Shown here: piece after piece, positions 1-7,502 of the stretch
How the letters are laid out: every line of letters starts with the position of its first letter
How positions within the stretch are numbered: position 1 is the first letter of the stretch
The notes under the pieces: generated by a model
Database searches by the model: none
What the model saw: the letters and a program-made list of their open reading frames with translations, nothing else
What the model was told of the DNA's origin: nothing
Origin: Candidatus Roseilinea sp. NK_OTU-006
GTDB taxonomy: Bacteria > Chloroflexota > Anaerolineae > J036 > Brachytrichaceae
Length of the DNA stretch: 43,497 nt
Direction of reading: 5' to 3'
Assembly (NCBI RefSeq): GCF_012931985.1
Contig: NZ_JAAFGM010000026.1
Location: forward strand, 1-43,497
Position numbers and translations under genes: made by a program

Positions 1-148
1 ACATCTGATCGGGGGGAACGGCGGCACGCCGCAGCCATGCTCGCCACCTTATGTGAATGCACAGCAATCGGCTAGGCGCCGCAATCGGTCAGCGCCGCCG
101 GCGGTGACTGTCACAAATCTGCGCTACACGCTTGGGTTAACCTCTTCC

Positions 149-994
149 CTAGGCCAGCTCTTCAGCATAGCGCGCAAGGAAATCTACCTCTTCTACCAAG
201 CGCCGAAGAAGATCACGCTGCTGCGGAGACCAAGATAACTGATGTCTGGTTTGTTTAGGCTGCTTGAAAACGATTTTCGCACAGTCTTTCACATAATCTT
301 CATGCGGCTGTAAACTAAAAAAGGTGCACAGCTCACGAATAACTTGCTCCGGCTTGCTGGTCAAATCATCCAACCAGACTGTTTTGAAGTAAATGTCTCC
401 GACCGCACGAAAGACTCGCTGCACGGTATTCACCATAAGCTTGTAGGCATCAATCGCTCCCTCAAGAGAAGGGGCATCACCACGAAGAACCATTGTGGTG
501 ATATTGTCAAGCGGGTGACGCACGACATGAATGATCTTCACCGGTACACTGACCCGACGTTGTAAGCGGTCAAGCAAAGCAAAATCATTGGCCAGACGAC
601 GACTGGTATCTCCTCCACGTTTGTCGCCGATCACGCGCAGTTGTCTGAAACGGCCCTGATGCTGCCCAGGAACCACATAAGAGTAGCCGCTCCACTTTCG
701 CCCTCGCTGTGCGCACGTGCGAGACTGGTCTAAGAGCAGCCAAAAAAGTTGATTGCGAGAAAATCCGAAATTTACATAACGAAGAGAGTCAAGTTCGTGA
801 GCAATTATTGCATCGGGATGGGCATCAATCAAAGAGCCAATCAGACTGTGCCCACTCCGTGGATAGCCAACAAACAGGCAAAACATCTCTACGTGAGTAA
901 ATACAGACCTGTAAAGATGGCCCCCCCACGCTGAACGAATATAATCCAGGCCTAGGCGAGAGACGCGCATCAGACGATACGGTAGGGTTGTCAT
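149..994 (-). CDS. Sulfotransferase family protein
   Basis: Likely transfers a sulfuryl group from PAPS to a carbohydrate or other acceptor. The N-terminal motif GYPRSGHSLIGSLIDAHP (about residues 43-60 of 281) matches the 5'-phosphosulfate-binding loop of sulfotransferases. A central HVVRHPLDNI is the usual 3'-phosphate-binding segment with an R and a following D/N. I chose the ATG at 994 because it forms an ATGA overlap with the stop of the upstream lipoprotein gene (991-993), which indicates translational coupling; a longer form starting at 1090 would run back into that gene. Base composition is visibly AT-richer than the rest of the window. The acceptor is unknown; neighbouring surface-glycan-type genes suggest modification of an exported sugar. 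Confidence 0.82.
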   Translation of the reverse strand: MTTLPYRLMRVSRLGLDYIRSAWGGHLYRSVFTHVEMFCLFVGYPRSGHSLIGSLIDAHPDAIIAHELDSLRYVNFGFSRNQLFWLLLDQSRTCAQRGRKWSGYSYVVPGQHQGRFRQLRVIGDKRGGDTSRRLANDFALLDRLQRRVSVPVKIIHVVRHPLDNITTMVLRGDAPSLEGAIDAYKLMVNTVQRVFRAVGDIYFKTVWLDDLTSKPEQVIRELCTFFSLQPHEDYVKDCAKIVFKQPKQTRHQLSWSPQQRDLLRRLVEEVDFLARYAEELA

Positions 995-2058
995 TTGATC
1001 CACACAGGATTGCGGTGATCGGCTTGACCAGAAGTGATGGGGGTCAGCAAGATACCAGATTGACCCAGTTCTAGAAGATAAATTTGCCAATTTGCTTCCA
1101 GCGAGGGACGTGCGCTGACCAAAAGGGTATCCTCATCTATCCAGAACGGATCACGGAACTGCCCAAGGCCAGAGGTAATCTGCTGATAGTTAGAACCATC
1201 AGCGTTAACAAGTGCAATGTGAATTTCAAGCTCGGCAACCTGCCGCACTGTTATTGCAATCCGATTACCACTCGGCGAGAATCTCCCTTGGTCATAAGCG
1301 TAACCAGACAAATTGACCAACAAGCGTTGCTCAGTTCCATCGGGTTTCATTGTATAGAGTCGAAAATTACCGTCACCACGATCGGAAGCAAAGAGGATGA
1401 GCTTCCCATCCGGCGACCAGACTGCTGAAGCATCGTTGAACCCAGGATTGTTGGACAGATTTACCTGATCGCTGCCATCAGCATTGGCTAGGTACACCTC
1501 AAAATCTCCATCCCGGTTTGTATGAAAGACTAATTTATTTCCATCTGGGCTATAGGCAGGAGCGCCATTGTAGGCTCCTTCCGTGACGAGCACTTGGCGC
1601 TTAAAATCCAGATCCACACTTTCGATATGATAGCGATACTCACCCCCCAGCAGTTTACCTGCTGTAAAAGCCACACGACGGCCATCGGGCGACCAGAAAG
1701 GTTCTGCATCACCAGGCTCAGGTGATTGTGTAAGTCGCTTTCGTTGACCCGTGGCAAAGTCTATGACCATGATTTGGAACACGCCCCCTTCGTTGGTTGC
1801 TAAAGCAAGCTGGCCTCCTATGTCAGGTCGTCCCGTAAAAGCCATCGTGTTGGAGGGGGGAAGAATCATCGTTGAACGTCCGCCACTATCCATCGACGAT
1901 GAAGACGGCGTCGCAGTGACCACTCTGACTGGACGCAATTCCGTCGTTGCTAGAGGGCTGAGCGTCGAGGATTGCGCATCCCTCCCGGATTGACAAGATA
2001 CAATCACAGGGGCCATTAGACCAAAGAACCAGCATAGTGGAATCGCAAGTTTTGGCAT
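991..2058 (-). CDS. TolB-like WD40/PD40 beta-propeller lipoprotein
   Basis: 355 aa. The N-terminus has a short hydrophobic signal ending in a lipobox-like VIVSC (Cys about 22), so the protein is probably lipid-anchored outside the membrane. The body contains repeated PD40 strands with the SPDG signature: FWSPDGRRVAFTA, AYSPDGNKLVFHTNRDGD, VWSPDGKLILFASDRGDG and RFSPSGNRIAI, each followed by an xxxDGS/T turn, as in TolB-type propellers. A Shine-Dalgarno-like GGAG lies 7 nt upstream of the ATG. It is translationally coupled to the sulfotransferase. No partner is identifiable; TolB-like propellers usually scaffold protein interactions. AT-richer than the genes beyond 2200. Confidence 0.82.
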   Translation of the reverse strand: MPKLAIPLCWFFGLMAPVIVSCQSGRDAQSSTLSPLATTELRPVRVVTATPSSSSMDSGGRSTMILPPSNTMAFTGRPDIGGQLALATNEGGVFQIMVIDFATGQRKRLTQSPEPGDAEPFWSPDGRRVAFTAGKLLGGEYRYHIESVDLDFKRQVLVTEGAYNGAPAYSPDGNKLVFHTNRDGDFEVYLANADGSDQVNLSNNPGFNDASAVWSPDGKLILFASDRGDGNFRLYTMKPDGTEQRLLVNLSGYAYDQGRFSPSGNRIAITVRQVAELEIHIALVNADGSNYQQITSGLGQFRDPFWIDEDTLLVSARPSLEANWQIYLLELGQSGILLTPITSGQADHRNPVWIK

Positions 2059-2101
2059 AAAGCTACTCCAAGTGTGAGCGAGATCACAAATTCAAATGTT
2101 C

Positions 2102-3979
2102 TTAAAAAAAGCGCGCAGTCTGCGCAAATGTCATGATCCATAGCGTGATTAAGATAAGGGCGCATGATAAAGCAAAAAGGCAGTTTCGGGACAACGGCGC
2201 GACCATCAGGCTCAGCACCGCCATTCCCCCGAACAGATACCGGCCCTGCGGCAGCCAGGTGCCCTCGGCGGCGAAGCTGAGCAGCGGCGCAAAGGTCTGC
2301 GCCACCAACAAGCCCAGCCCTACGCCCCACAGCGCCAATAGCGCCGCCGCGTCGGGATCAGGCCGGCGCGCGATCACGTCGCGCGCTGCCAACGCAAACG
2401 CCGCCCCAACGCCCATCGCCAGCAAGGTCACCCAGCCCATGTGTATGGTGGGATTGGCCGCCCGCGCAAAGATGCCAAACTTGCCCCAGAAGCTCTGCTG
2501 CACAAACGCAATCGCCGTCGGCAGGCGTTCCCCAAAAGCCGCCAGGTTGGCCCGATAGTCATTGACGAAACGCACCATCTGGCCATACGCCCCCAACGGC
2601 TCGGCCACAGCCAGCAACAGCTCGGCCAGCACAGGCCGCGCCATCTCGGCAGACGGATTGGGCAGGGGCAACTGCAAGTCACCGGCGCGCAGCGCCAAGC
2701 CGTCAAACAACGCCGTCTGCCCCGGCGCGCCCGCCATCAGCCACACCGTCAGGCGCGTCGCGCGCGGGTCCAGCGGCATAGTCGCGCGCAGCGGCTGCCA
2801 GCCGGCGGCCTCTAGGCTGACGCGCACCGTATTGCCCACGTCGTCATCCAGCCGCACTGCCGCCCGTCCCAGCGCCCAGCCCTCCAGCGTCAGCATGGCG
2901 CCATCGGCCAAGCCCACCGGCCGCCGCACAGTAGTGCGCACCCAAGCGGCGGAAGGTTCTGCGCCGGCGCGCAGGCGAAACGCCCGCCCGCCATCGCGGG
3001 CTGCTTCCTGCGTCCAGGCCGGCTCCCAGCGCGCCGCACTGCGCCAGTTGGCCGGGACCGGGCCGGGGACGAAGTAAAGCGCGCCGGCCAACGCCAGCAC
3101 GCTCACTCCCAAGGCGCCGGCCGCCAGCAACACCCGCCGGCGCGTTGCCGGCGCTCGGCGGCGCAACCACCATGCCCCCAGCACCAGCGGCGCCCATGCC
3201 ACCAGAAACACCCCGGTGCGCTTGGCCAGCACCGCCAGCGCGATCAACGCTGCGATCAACGCCACCCGCCGCCAGGGGTAACCGCGCCGCCAGCCGGCTG
3301 CCAACTGCCACGCCGCCGCCGAGGCAAACAGCATCACCCCGTTGTCATTGTTCACCCCGCTGCCGATGTACACAAACATCGGCTGCAAGACGGCAAAGGC
3401 GCCGGCGCCCAGCACCGGCCAAATGCGCCAGCCCATCACCTCGCCGGCGGTCAGCACGATGAACACCACCCCCAGCGCAAAAATCACCCGCGAGGCCAGG
3501 CGCAACGCGCGCAACTGATCGTCAATCGGCCAATGCACCACCAGCGCCTGCACCGGTGCCAACATGGCGTAATAGGCCGGCGTGCTGTTCTGCAACTGGC
3601 TGAAGGCATACACATAGGCGTCGTCAATCACCGCAGTGTCTGGAATCGCCCCGCCCGAGGTCCAGCCCCCCGGCAAAATGCGCTTGGGCGGCTGCTCCGG
3701 GCGGCGAAAACCCAGATACTCCCAGTAACGGTTCTCCCACATCGAGCGCAACATCTGCGCCTGGAGTTCCGGGTCGGCGTCGGCCGGCGTGGGAGGCCGG
3801 CCCAGCTTGACCAGCAGCCGCACATACTCGTAATGCGCCGCCTCATCCGGGATCTGCCACAGCGGGATGATCGCGCCCCATAGGTTGGCGTGCAAAAAAG
3901 CCGCCAGGAAGAACAGGCCAACCACCAGCGCGCGGGCGCGCGGCGTCATGAGAGTGCGGTGCGATGTCGAGGGGACCAT
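2102..3979 (-). CDS. DUF2142-family polytopic membrane protein
   Basis: About 625 aa with an N-terminal transmembrane helix followed by a PDEAAHYEYV motif, many further hydrophobic segments and a C-terminal PQGRYLF motif. This matches the DUF2142 family, a GT-C-like architecture often found in surface-polysaccharide clusters. A periplasmic domain of roughly 150 residues sits in the middle (around VPGPVPANW to RAGDLQLP). The start is ATG at 3979; another ATG at 3949 (MTPRARAL) would also keep the first helix, and a TTG at 3991 is possible. The last ~35 codons are markedly AT-richer than the rest, marking a composition boundary near 2200. A glycosyltransferase role is inferred, not shown. Confidence 0.72.
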   Translation of the reverse strand: MVPSTSHRTLMTPRARALVVGLFFLAAFLHANLWGAIIPLWQIPDEAAHYEYVRLLVKLGRPPTPADADPELQAQMLRSMWENRYWEYLGFRRPEQPPKRILPGGWTSGGAIPDTAVIDDAYVYAFSQLQNSTPAYYAMLAPVQALVVHWPIDDQLRALRLASRVIFALGVVFIVLTAGEVMGWRIWPVLGAGAFAVLQPMFVYIGSGVNNDNGVMLFASAAAWQLAAGWRRGYPWRRVALIAALIALAVLAKRTGVFLVAWAPLVLGAWWLRRRAPATRRRVLLAAGALGVSVLALAGALYFVPGPVPANWRSAARWEPAWTQEAARDGGRAFRLRAGAEPSAAWVRTTVRRPVGLADGAMLTLEGWALGRAAVRLDDDVGNTVRVSLEAAGWQPLRATMPLDPRATRLTVWLMAGAPGQTALFDGLALRAGDLQLPLPNPSAEMARPVLAELLLAVAEPLGAYGQMVRFVNDYRANLAAFGERLPTAIAFVQQSFWGKFGIFARAANPTIHMGWVTLLAMGVGAAFALAARDVIARRPDPDAAALLALWGVGLGLLVAQTFAPLLSFAAEGTWLPQGRYLFGGMAVLSLMVAPLSRNCLFALSCALILITLWIMTFAQTARFF

Positions 3980-4000
3980 GAATCCAGGCAAGCCGGCCTG

Positions 4001-4714
4001 CTACCACTCAAAGCTTTGCACGACGATGACGCCCCGCTCGGCAGCGCGCCGCACAAACGATGGCCGGGCAAAGTGCGTGATAATCAGCGGGACAATCTCC
4101 AGGCCGGGATGGGACCGGCGCACCACCGCCACTTTCCGGGCAAGTTGCGCCAGCGTCTCGTTCTCTTCCTGGCGATTCGAGCGCCGTTCGTCCAGTTGCA
4201 GTTTGGTCTCGCCCACGATTAAAAGCTCCTGGTCGTTGCGACGCGCTTTGCCGAAGATGTTGATCTCTTCGCCGGCTATCTCGGTGCGCACCAGACGATC
4301 GATCACTTGCAAGTTGTGTTGTCGCAGCAGAAAAGCCGGCAGCATGCGATACGCCTCGTTCTCCAGCGCATACCCAACACTGCGAGACAACCCGCCCAGA
4401 TCAGCCCGCACCTGAGTCAGCCCCCGCGCAAACAGTTTCATCTCCTGGGCAAGCTCATCCATGCGCATGGCCAACATATTCATGTGCTGCTCGGTGCGCT
4501 GTTGCGCCTGCGCCAGCTCCTCCATGCGCTGCTCGGTGCGCTGCTGCGCCTGCGCGAGTTGAGCGACAATGGCCTTCAGCTCATTGAAGTCACTGGTCTT
4601 GACCAGGCTGTTATAGGCGTCCGTAATCACCTCCGCCAGCACTTCGGCTTGCTGGGGAGGGAAATAGCGCTTAAGTTTTTGCTCAGCCCGCTCCTGCTGC
4701 GACTCGACCTGCAC
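4001..4714 (-). CDS. Coiled-coil protein with PD-(D/E)XK nuclease-like C-terminal domain
   Basis: 237 aa. Residues about 45-95 are a Gln/Glu-rich coiled coil with a near-perfect repeat (AQAQQRTEQRMEEL, then AQAQQRTEQHMNML). The C-terminal half carries EINIFGKARRNDQELLIVGETK, resembling the D...ExK core of PD-(D/E)XK folds as in DUF3782-type proteins, and ends with a Rossmann-like IITHFARPSFVRRAAERGVIVV. The start is GTG at 4714: an in-frame TAG lies 4 codons upstream, and a TAGAAT -10-like box (4721-4726) ends 6 nt before it, which suggests a leaderless message. Function unknown; nuclease activity is only inferred from the fold motif. Confidence 0.68.
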   Translation of the reverse strand: MQVESQQERAEQKLKRYFPPQQAEVLAEVITDAYNSLVKTSDFNELKAIVAQLAQAQQRTEQRMEELAQAQQRTEQHMNMLAMRMDELAQEMKLFARGLTQVRADLGGLSRSVGYALENEAYRMLPAFLLRQHNLQVIDRLVRTEIAGEEINIFGKARRNDQELLIVGETKLQLDERRSNRQEENETLAQLARKVAVVRRSHPGLEIVPLIITHFARPSFVRRAAERGVIVVQSFEW

Positions 4715-4839
4715 AATCTCATTCTACAGCAGCATGGATCACAGCGCGGCATTCGGGCAGATATCTGAGGGATAGGTCTTAAGCGCGGCGCTTCAGGTGA
4801 GAGGCATGGCAAGACACGCTTGCCGAGCGGCTGGCTTTA

Positions 4840-5040
4840 TCAGGTTGCCGGACGGGGGAGCATAGCGCGACAGATATGACAAATCAAATCGCCTTCCGGC
4901 GTTTCGTCTATCTCAGCGCGCCCATGGCACTGCGCACAGTTCTCATACTGATCCCAGTCTTTCTGAAGGATGAACTCGCCGGACTCCGCATGAAAGCGCA
5001 ACCAGGCGACGCGCCGACCGGCATAGAACGATACGCGCAT
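4840..5040 (-). CDS. Small CxxC/CxxC zinc-ribbon protein
   Basis: 66 aa with two cysteine pairs (CAQC about residues 36-39 and CHIC about 54-57) and an acidic linker, the layout of a zinc ribbon. The N-terminal half (RVSFYAGRRVAWLRFH) is basic and aromatic. The reading frame stays open back into the neighbouring lyase gene, but that extension is a frame shadow of dapA. The ATG at 5040 is supported by a promoter (5051-5079) whose -10 box ends 10 nt before it. I do not recognise a named family; a nucleic-acid-binding or regulatory role is possible. Confidence 0.6.
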   Translation of the reverse strand: MRVSFYAGRRVAWLRFHAESGEFILQKDWDQYENCAQCHGRAEIDETPEGDLICHICRAMLPRPAT

Positions 5041-5050
5041 GTCAGACGGA

Positions 5051-5079
5051 AATGTAACGAGGATGTACCCATGTGTCAA
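5051..5079 (-). promoter_or_regulatory. Sigma-70-type promoter of the zinc-ribbon gene
   Basis: On the minus strand, TTGACA (5074-5079), a 17-bp spacer and TACATT (5051-5056). The expected transcription start falls about 4 nt before the ATG at 5040, so the message should be leaderless or nearly so. Confidence 0.6.
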
Positions 5080-5113
5080 GCGCGGCTGGGGGGCCGGGGC
5101 GCGCGATGCGCCC

Positions 5114-6067
5114 TCACACTGTGCGCGACGCGCGCCGCAGGTCGGCGGAAGCAGCATCCGACAAGACCGCTTGCAGCTCGTCGAACAAGCGATCCACTTC
5201 ACCGCGCAGGTCGGCGTCCAGGCGATAGCCGACCGGCCCGCGCACGATCGCGTTCTTGAACACACCACGTTTGACAAGCAGGTGCTTCTCCACGGCCAGA
5301 AAGGCGTCCAGGTTCGTCAAGCGACCGACCAGCGCGCTGAGCGGGGCAGAGAGCCGATTGGCCATATGCGCGTCGCCGGCCTTGAGCGCGCGCCACAACG
5401 CGACGATCACGTCCACCAAGTCGGCGCCGGGCATGACGCCGGCGATGCCGCGGGCGTAGCTGTCGGTCAGCGCTGCGCCGCCAGAACCCTCGAAGATGCG
5501 GGCGCGGCCGCCGGTGGCATAGCGCAGTTCGCTCAGGCGCGGCCCGATGGGGTGCGCCTCCGGCTTGAACATCACGCGCGGGCCATGTGTGTTGAACAGG
5601 TCGGCTTGTAGCGCGATGGACATGGGCCGGCCGACGTAGCCGCTCGCATCTTGCACGATGACCGGAATAGAGACGGCGCTGAGGATGCGCGCGTAATAGC
5701 GCCCGATTTCAGACTCGTCGGCATGGGTCGCTAGCGGCGGGATGGCCATCACCGCATCCGCGCCGACGGCCTCGGCGTGGCGGGCCAAGTCCTCGGCGAC
5801 TCGGCTGGATTCTGCGCCAACGCTGATGATCACCGCGCCGCGCGGGCCACCGATGGCGCAGGCCGCTTCGGCCAGCGCGCGGCGCTCGTCGCTGCTTAGC
5901 CGCAGCGTCTCCGATACCATCGCCATGACGATGCCATCCGCGCCCTGATCGAAGAGCCAGTGAATTTCTTTCTCCAACGTCTCAAAGTCAATTGTTTCGT
6001 CCTCGTGGTAGGGCGTTTGGAAGACGGGCAAGACGCCGGCGATGGGATGAGGGTGCGCGTTGTTCAT
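5114..6067 (-). CDS. DapA/dihydrodipicolinate synthase-family lyase
   Basis: 317-aa (beta/alpha)8 class I aldolase. The Schiff-base lysine is expected at K168 in RVMFKPEAHP. The loop DGIVMAMVSETLRLS (about 45-59) replaces the usual GTTGE substrate loop. The strand that normally carries the catalytic tyrosine in YNxPxRT reads IVQDASGYVGRP (about 137-148), so this is not a canonical lysine-pathway DapA; a sugar-acid or other 2-keto-acid lyase/dehydratase is more likely. The ATG at 6067 matches the family N-terminus (AGVLPVFQTPYHEDETID); the frame upstream is open but has no family sequence. It is divergent from the arginine operon and has no lysine genes beside it. Confidence 0.75.
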   Translation of the reverse strand: MNNAHPHPIAGVLPVFQTPYHEDETIDFETLEKEIHWLFDQGADGIVMAMVSETLRLSSDERRALAEAACAIGGPRGAVIISVGAESSRVAEDLARHAEAVGADAVMAIPPLATHADESEIGRYYARILSAVSIPVIVQDASGYVGRPMSIALQADLFNTHGPRVMFKPEAHPIGPRLSELRYATGGRARIFEGSGGAALTDSYARGIAGVMPGADLVDVIVALWRALKAGDAHMANRLSAPLSALVGRLTNLDAFLAVEKHLLVKRGVFKNAIVRGPVGYRLDADLRGEVDRLFDELQAVLSDAASADLRRASRTV

Positions 6068-6197
6068 GGCTAGGTTAGTGGCTGGCGATAGCCGATGCAG
6101 CGCCGGCCCAATCGTATCAGAGTTCTCCACGTCGTCTAACGCGTTGTCCGGGCGCGGGCACACTTTGCGCGCGCCCGGCGCGCGCCGCCGCACTGCG

Positions 6198-6225
6198 TTG
6201 ACATGTGCGCTCATCCTCATATAAT
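6198..6225 (+). promoter_or_regulatory. Consensus promoter of the arginine operon
   Basis: TTGACA (6198-6203), a 16-bp spacer and TATAAT (6220-6225): both hexamers match the sigma-70 consensus exactly. The expected start is near 6232, which leaves a 5' leader of about 205 nt before argC. That leader contains a short arginine-rich reading frame and a terminator-like hairpin. Confidence 0.78.
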
Positions 6226-6235
6226 GCGCGGCGAA

Positions 6236-6319
6236 ATGGTGGCTTTCGAGATCCGCTTCCGTCGTCCGCGTTCCATGGGCCGTGTGTCCGGCGCATGCGC
6301 GCGCGCGCGACGAGGCTAG
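6236..6319 (+). CDS. Putative arginine-rich leader peptide of the arg operon
   Basis: 27 codons, ATG at 6236 and TAG at 6317-6319. Eight residues are arginine (positions 7, 9, 10, 12, 16, 23, 25, 26), including RFRRPR early and RARR just before the stop. The ATG lies 10 nt after the -10 box of a consensus promoter, so translation would start essentially at the transcript's 5' end. A terminator-like hairpin begins 26 nt after the stop. Position, arginine enrichment and downstream argC together fit an attenuation leader peptide. The caveat is that CG-rich DNA favours CGN codons by chance. Confidence 0.55.
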   Translation: MVAFEIRFRRPRSMGRVSGACARARRG

Positions 6320-6345
6320 TCTCGATTGCGCTCGGTTTCGCAGCG

Positions 6346-6390
6346 AAGCCCCTGACACACGGCGCGGTGTTGGGGGCTTTCCATTTTGGC
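6346..6390 (+). terminator. Terminator-like hairpin (candidate attenuator) in the argC leader
   Basis: AAGCCCC (6346-6352) pairs with GGGGCTT (6373-6379), extended inside by ACAC (6355-6358) with GTGT (6367-6370). The stem is followed by a T-rich stretch, TTTCCATTTT. It lies between the arginine-rich leader peptide and argC, where an intrinsic terminator would be expected only if it were conditional. Confidence 0.5.
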
Positions 6391-6437
6391 ACGCATCCTT
6401 TGTTCTATCGGCTGAGCAGCTCAATCACCAACGAAAG

Positions 6438-7502
6438 ATGATCAAGGTGGGAATCTTCGGGGCGACCGGCTACACCGGCGCGGAACTGGTCAGATGGCTG
6501 GCGCGGCATCGCCGCGCGCGCATCGTCTTTGCGCACAGCGAAAGCCACGCCGGCGCAAAGCTGAGCGAGGTGATGCCTTGCCTGTTCGACTTGACCCTCG
6601 TTGCGGCAGACGATGCGCCGCTGGATGAAGTGGACCTCGTGTTCTCGTGCCTGCCGCACGGCGCCAGCGCCGAGTTGTGCAAGCGGGCGTTGACGGCCGG
6701 CAAGCGCGTCGTGGACTTCTCGGCGGACTTCCGATTGCGCGACGCCGCAACCTACGCCGAGTGGTATAAACACGCTCACCCGCATCCCGAATTGCTGGCC
6801 GAGGCCATCTATGGCCTACCCGAGGTCTATCGGCGCGACATCGCCGACGCGCAACTGGTGGCCAACCCCGGCTGCTATCCCACCAGCATCCTCCTTGGCC
6901 TGTTGCCGTTGTTAGAGCTGGGCGCACTGGCCGATCCGGTCATCATCGCCGACAGCAAGAGCGGCGTGAGCGGCGCGGGGCGCAAGCCAACCCAGGCGAC
7001 CCATTTCGTCGAAGTGAACGAATCGCTCGCCCCATACAACATCGGCCATGTGCACCGCCACGTGCCGGAGATCGAACAGGAGTTGAACGCTGCCTGGCAA
7101 GGTGCAGATTGGAGATTTGAGACCGGAGATTCAATCTCTAACCCCCCATCTCCCATCTCCGTGATCTTCTCCCCTCACCTCTTGCCGATCTCGCGCGGCA
7201 TGCTCAGCATGATCTACGTCCGGCTCACGCCGGAGGCGGCGCGGCAGGACTGGCACGCGATCTTCGCGCAGCGCTACGCGGGCGAACCGTTCGTGCGCGT
7301 GTTGCCCAAGGGCCAGATTGCGACGATCGCCCACGCCGCGCACACGAACTACGCCGTGCTTTCGGTGCATCCGGTCGCCGGCATGCCCGATCGCTTGCAA
7401 ATCGTCTCTTGTATAGATAACCTGGTGAAGGGCGCAAGCGGCCAGGCCGTGCAAAACATGAACGTCATGTTCGGCCTGGACGAATGCGAGGGGTTGCAAT
7501 GA
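6438..7502 (+). CDS. argC: N-acetyl-gamma-glutamyl-phosphate reductase
   Basis: Third step of arginine (ornithine) synthesis: NADPH-dependent reduction of N-acetylglutamyl phosphate. 354 aa with the N-terminal Rossmann motif GIFGATGYTGAEL (5-17), catalytic Cys146 in NPGCYPTS, and a HVHRHVPEIEQ segment (about 204-214). The ATG at 6438 gives the family's exact N-terminus (MIKVGIFGATGYTG). Residues about 223-241 are an insertion absent from the family, encoded by a heptamer inverted repeat (7106-7161) that keeps frame and lies just before the conserved VIFSPHLLPISRG. The stop overlaps the next ATG (ATGA, 7499-7502). First structural gene of the operon. Confidence 0.95.
   Translation: MIKVGIFGATGYTGAELVRWLARHRRARIVFAHSESHAGAKLSEVMPCLFDLTLVAADDAPLDEVDLVFSCLPHGASAELCKRALTAGKRVVDFSADFRLRDAATYAEWYKHAHPHPELLAEAIYGLPEVYRRDIADAQLVANPGCYPTSILLGLLPLLELGALADPVIIADSKSGVSGAGRKPTQATHFVEVNESLAPYNIGHVHRHVPEIEQELNAAWQGADWRFETGDSISNPPSPISVIFSPHLLPISRGMLSMIYVRLTPEAARQDWHAIFAQRYAGEPFVRVLPKGQIATIAHAAHTNYAVLSVHPVAGMPDRLQIVSCIDNLVKGASGQAVQNMNVMFGLDECEGLQ
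7106..7161. repeat. In-frame inverted heptamer element inside argC
   Basis: Eight consecutive 7-bp units. The left arm is AGATTGG, AGATTTG, AGACCGG, AGATTCA; the right arm is ATCTCTA, ACCCCCC, ATCTCCC, ATCTCCG. The right arm is roughly the reverse complement of the left, and the centre AGATTCAATCT is an 11-bp near-palindrome, so the element can fold as a hairpin. It contains no stop codon in the argC frame. The 7-bp period and inverted layout match the arrays at 20521-21107 and 37411-37542. Confidence 0.75.

Noticed and set aside
1..148. Gene at the left edge
   Set aside because: A 61-codon frame (53-238) overlaps the sulfotransferase 3' end antisense and has no recognisable features; I see nothing supportable in bases 1-148.
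5041..5277. Longer form of the zinc-ribbon protein
   Set aside because: The extra sequence is the dapA gene read in another frame, and a promoter lies inside it.
6068..6424. N-terminal extension of the DapA-family protein on the minus strand
   Set aside because: The frame is open, but the sequence is unlike the family and overlaps the arginine promoter and leader on the other strand.
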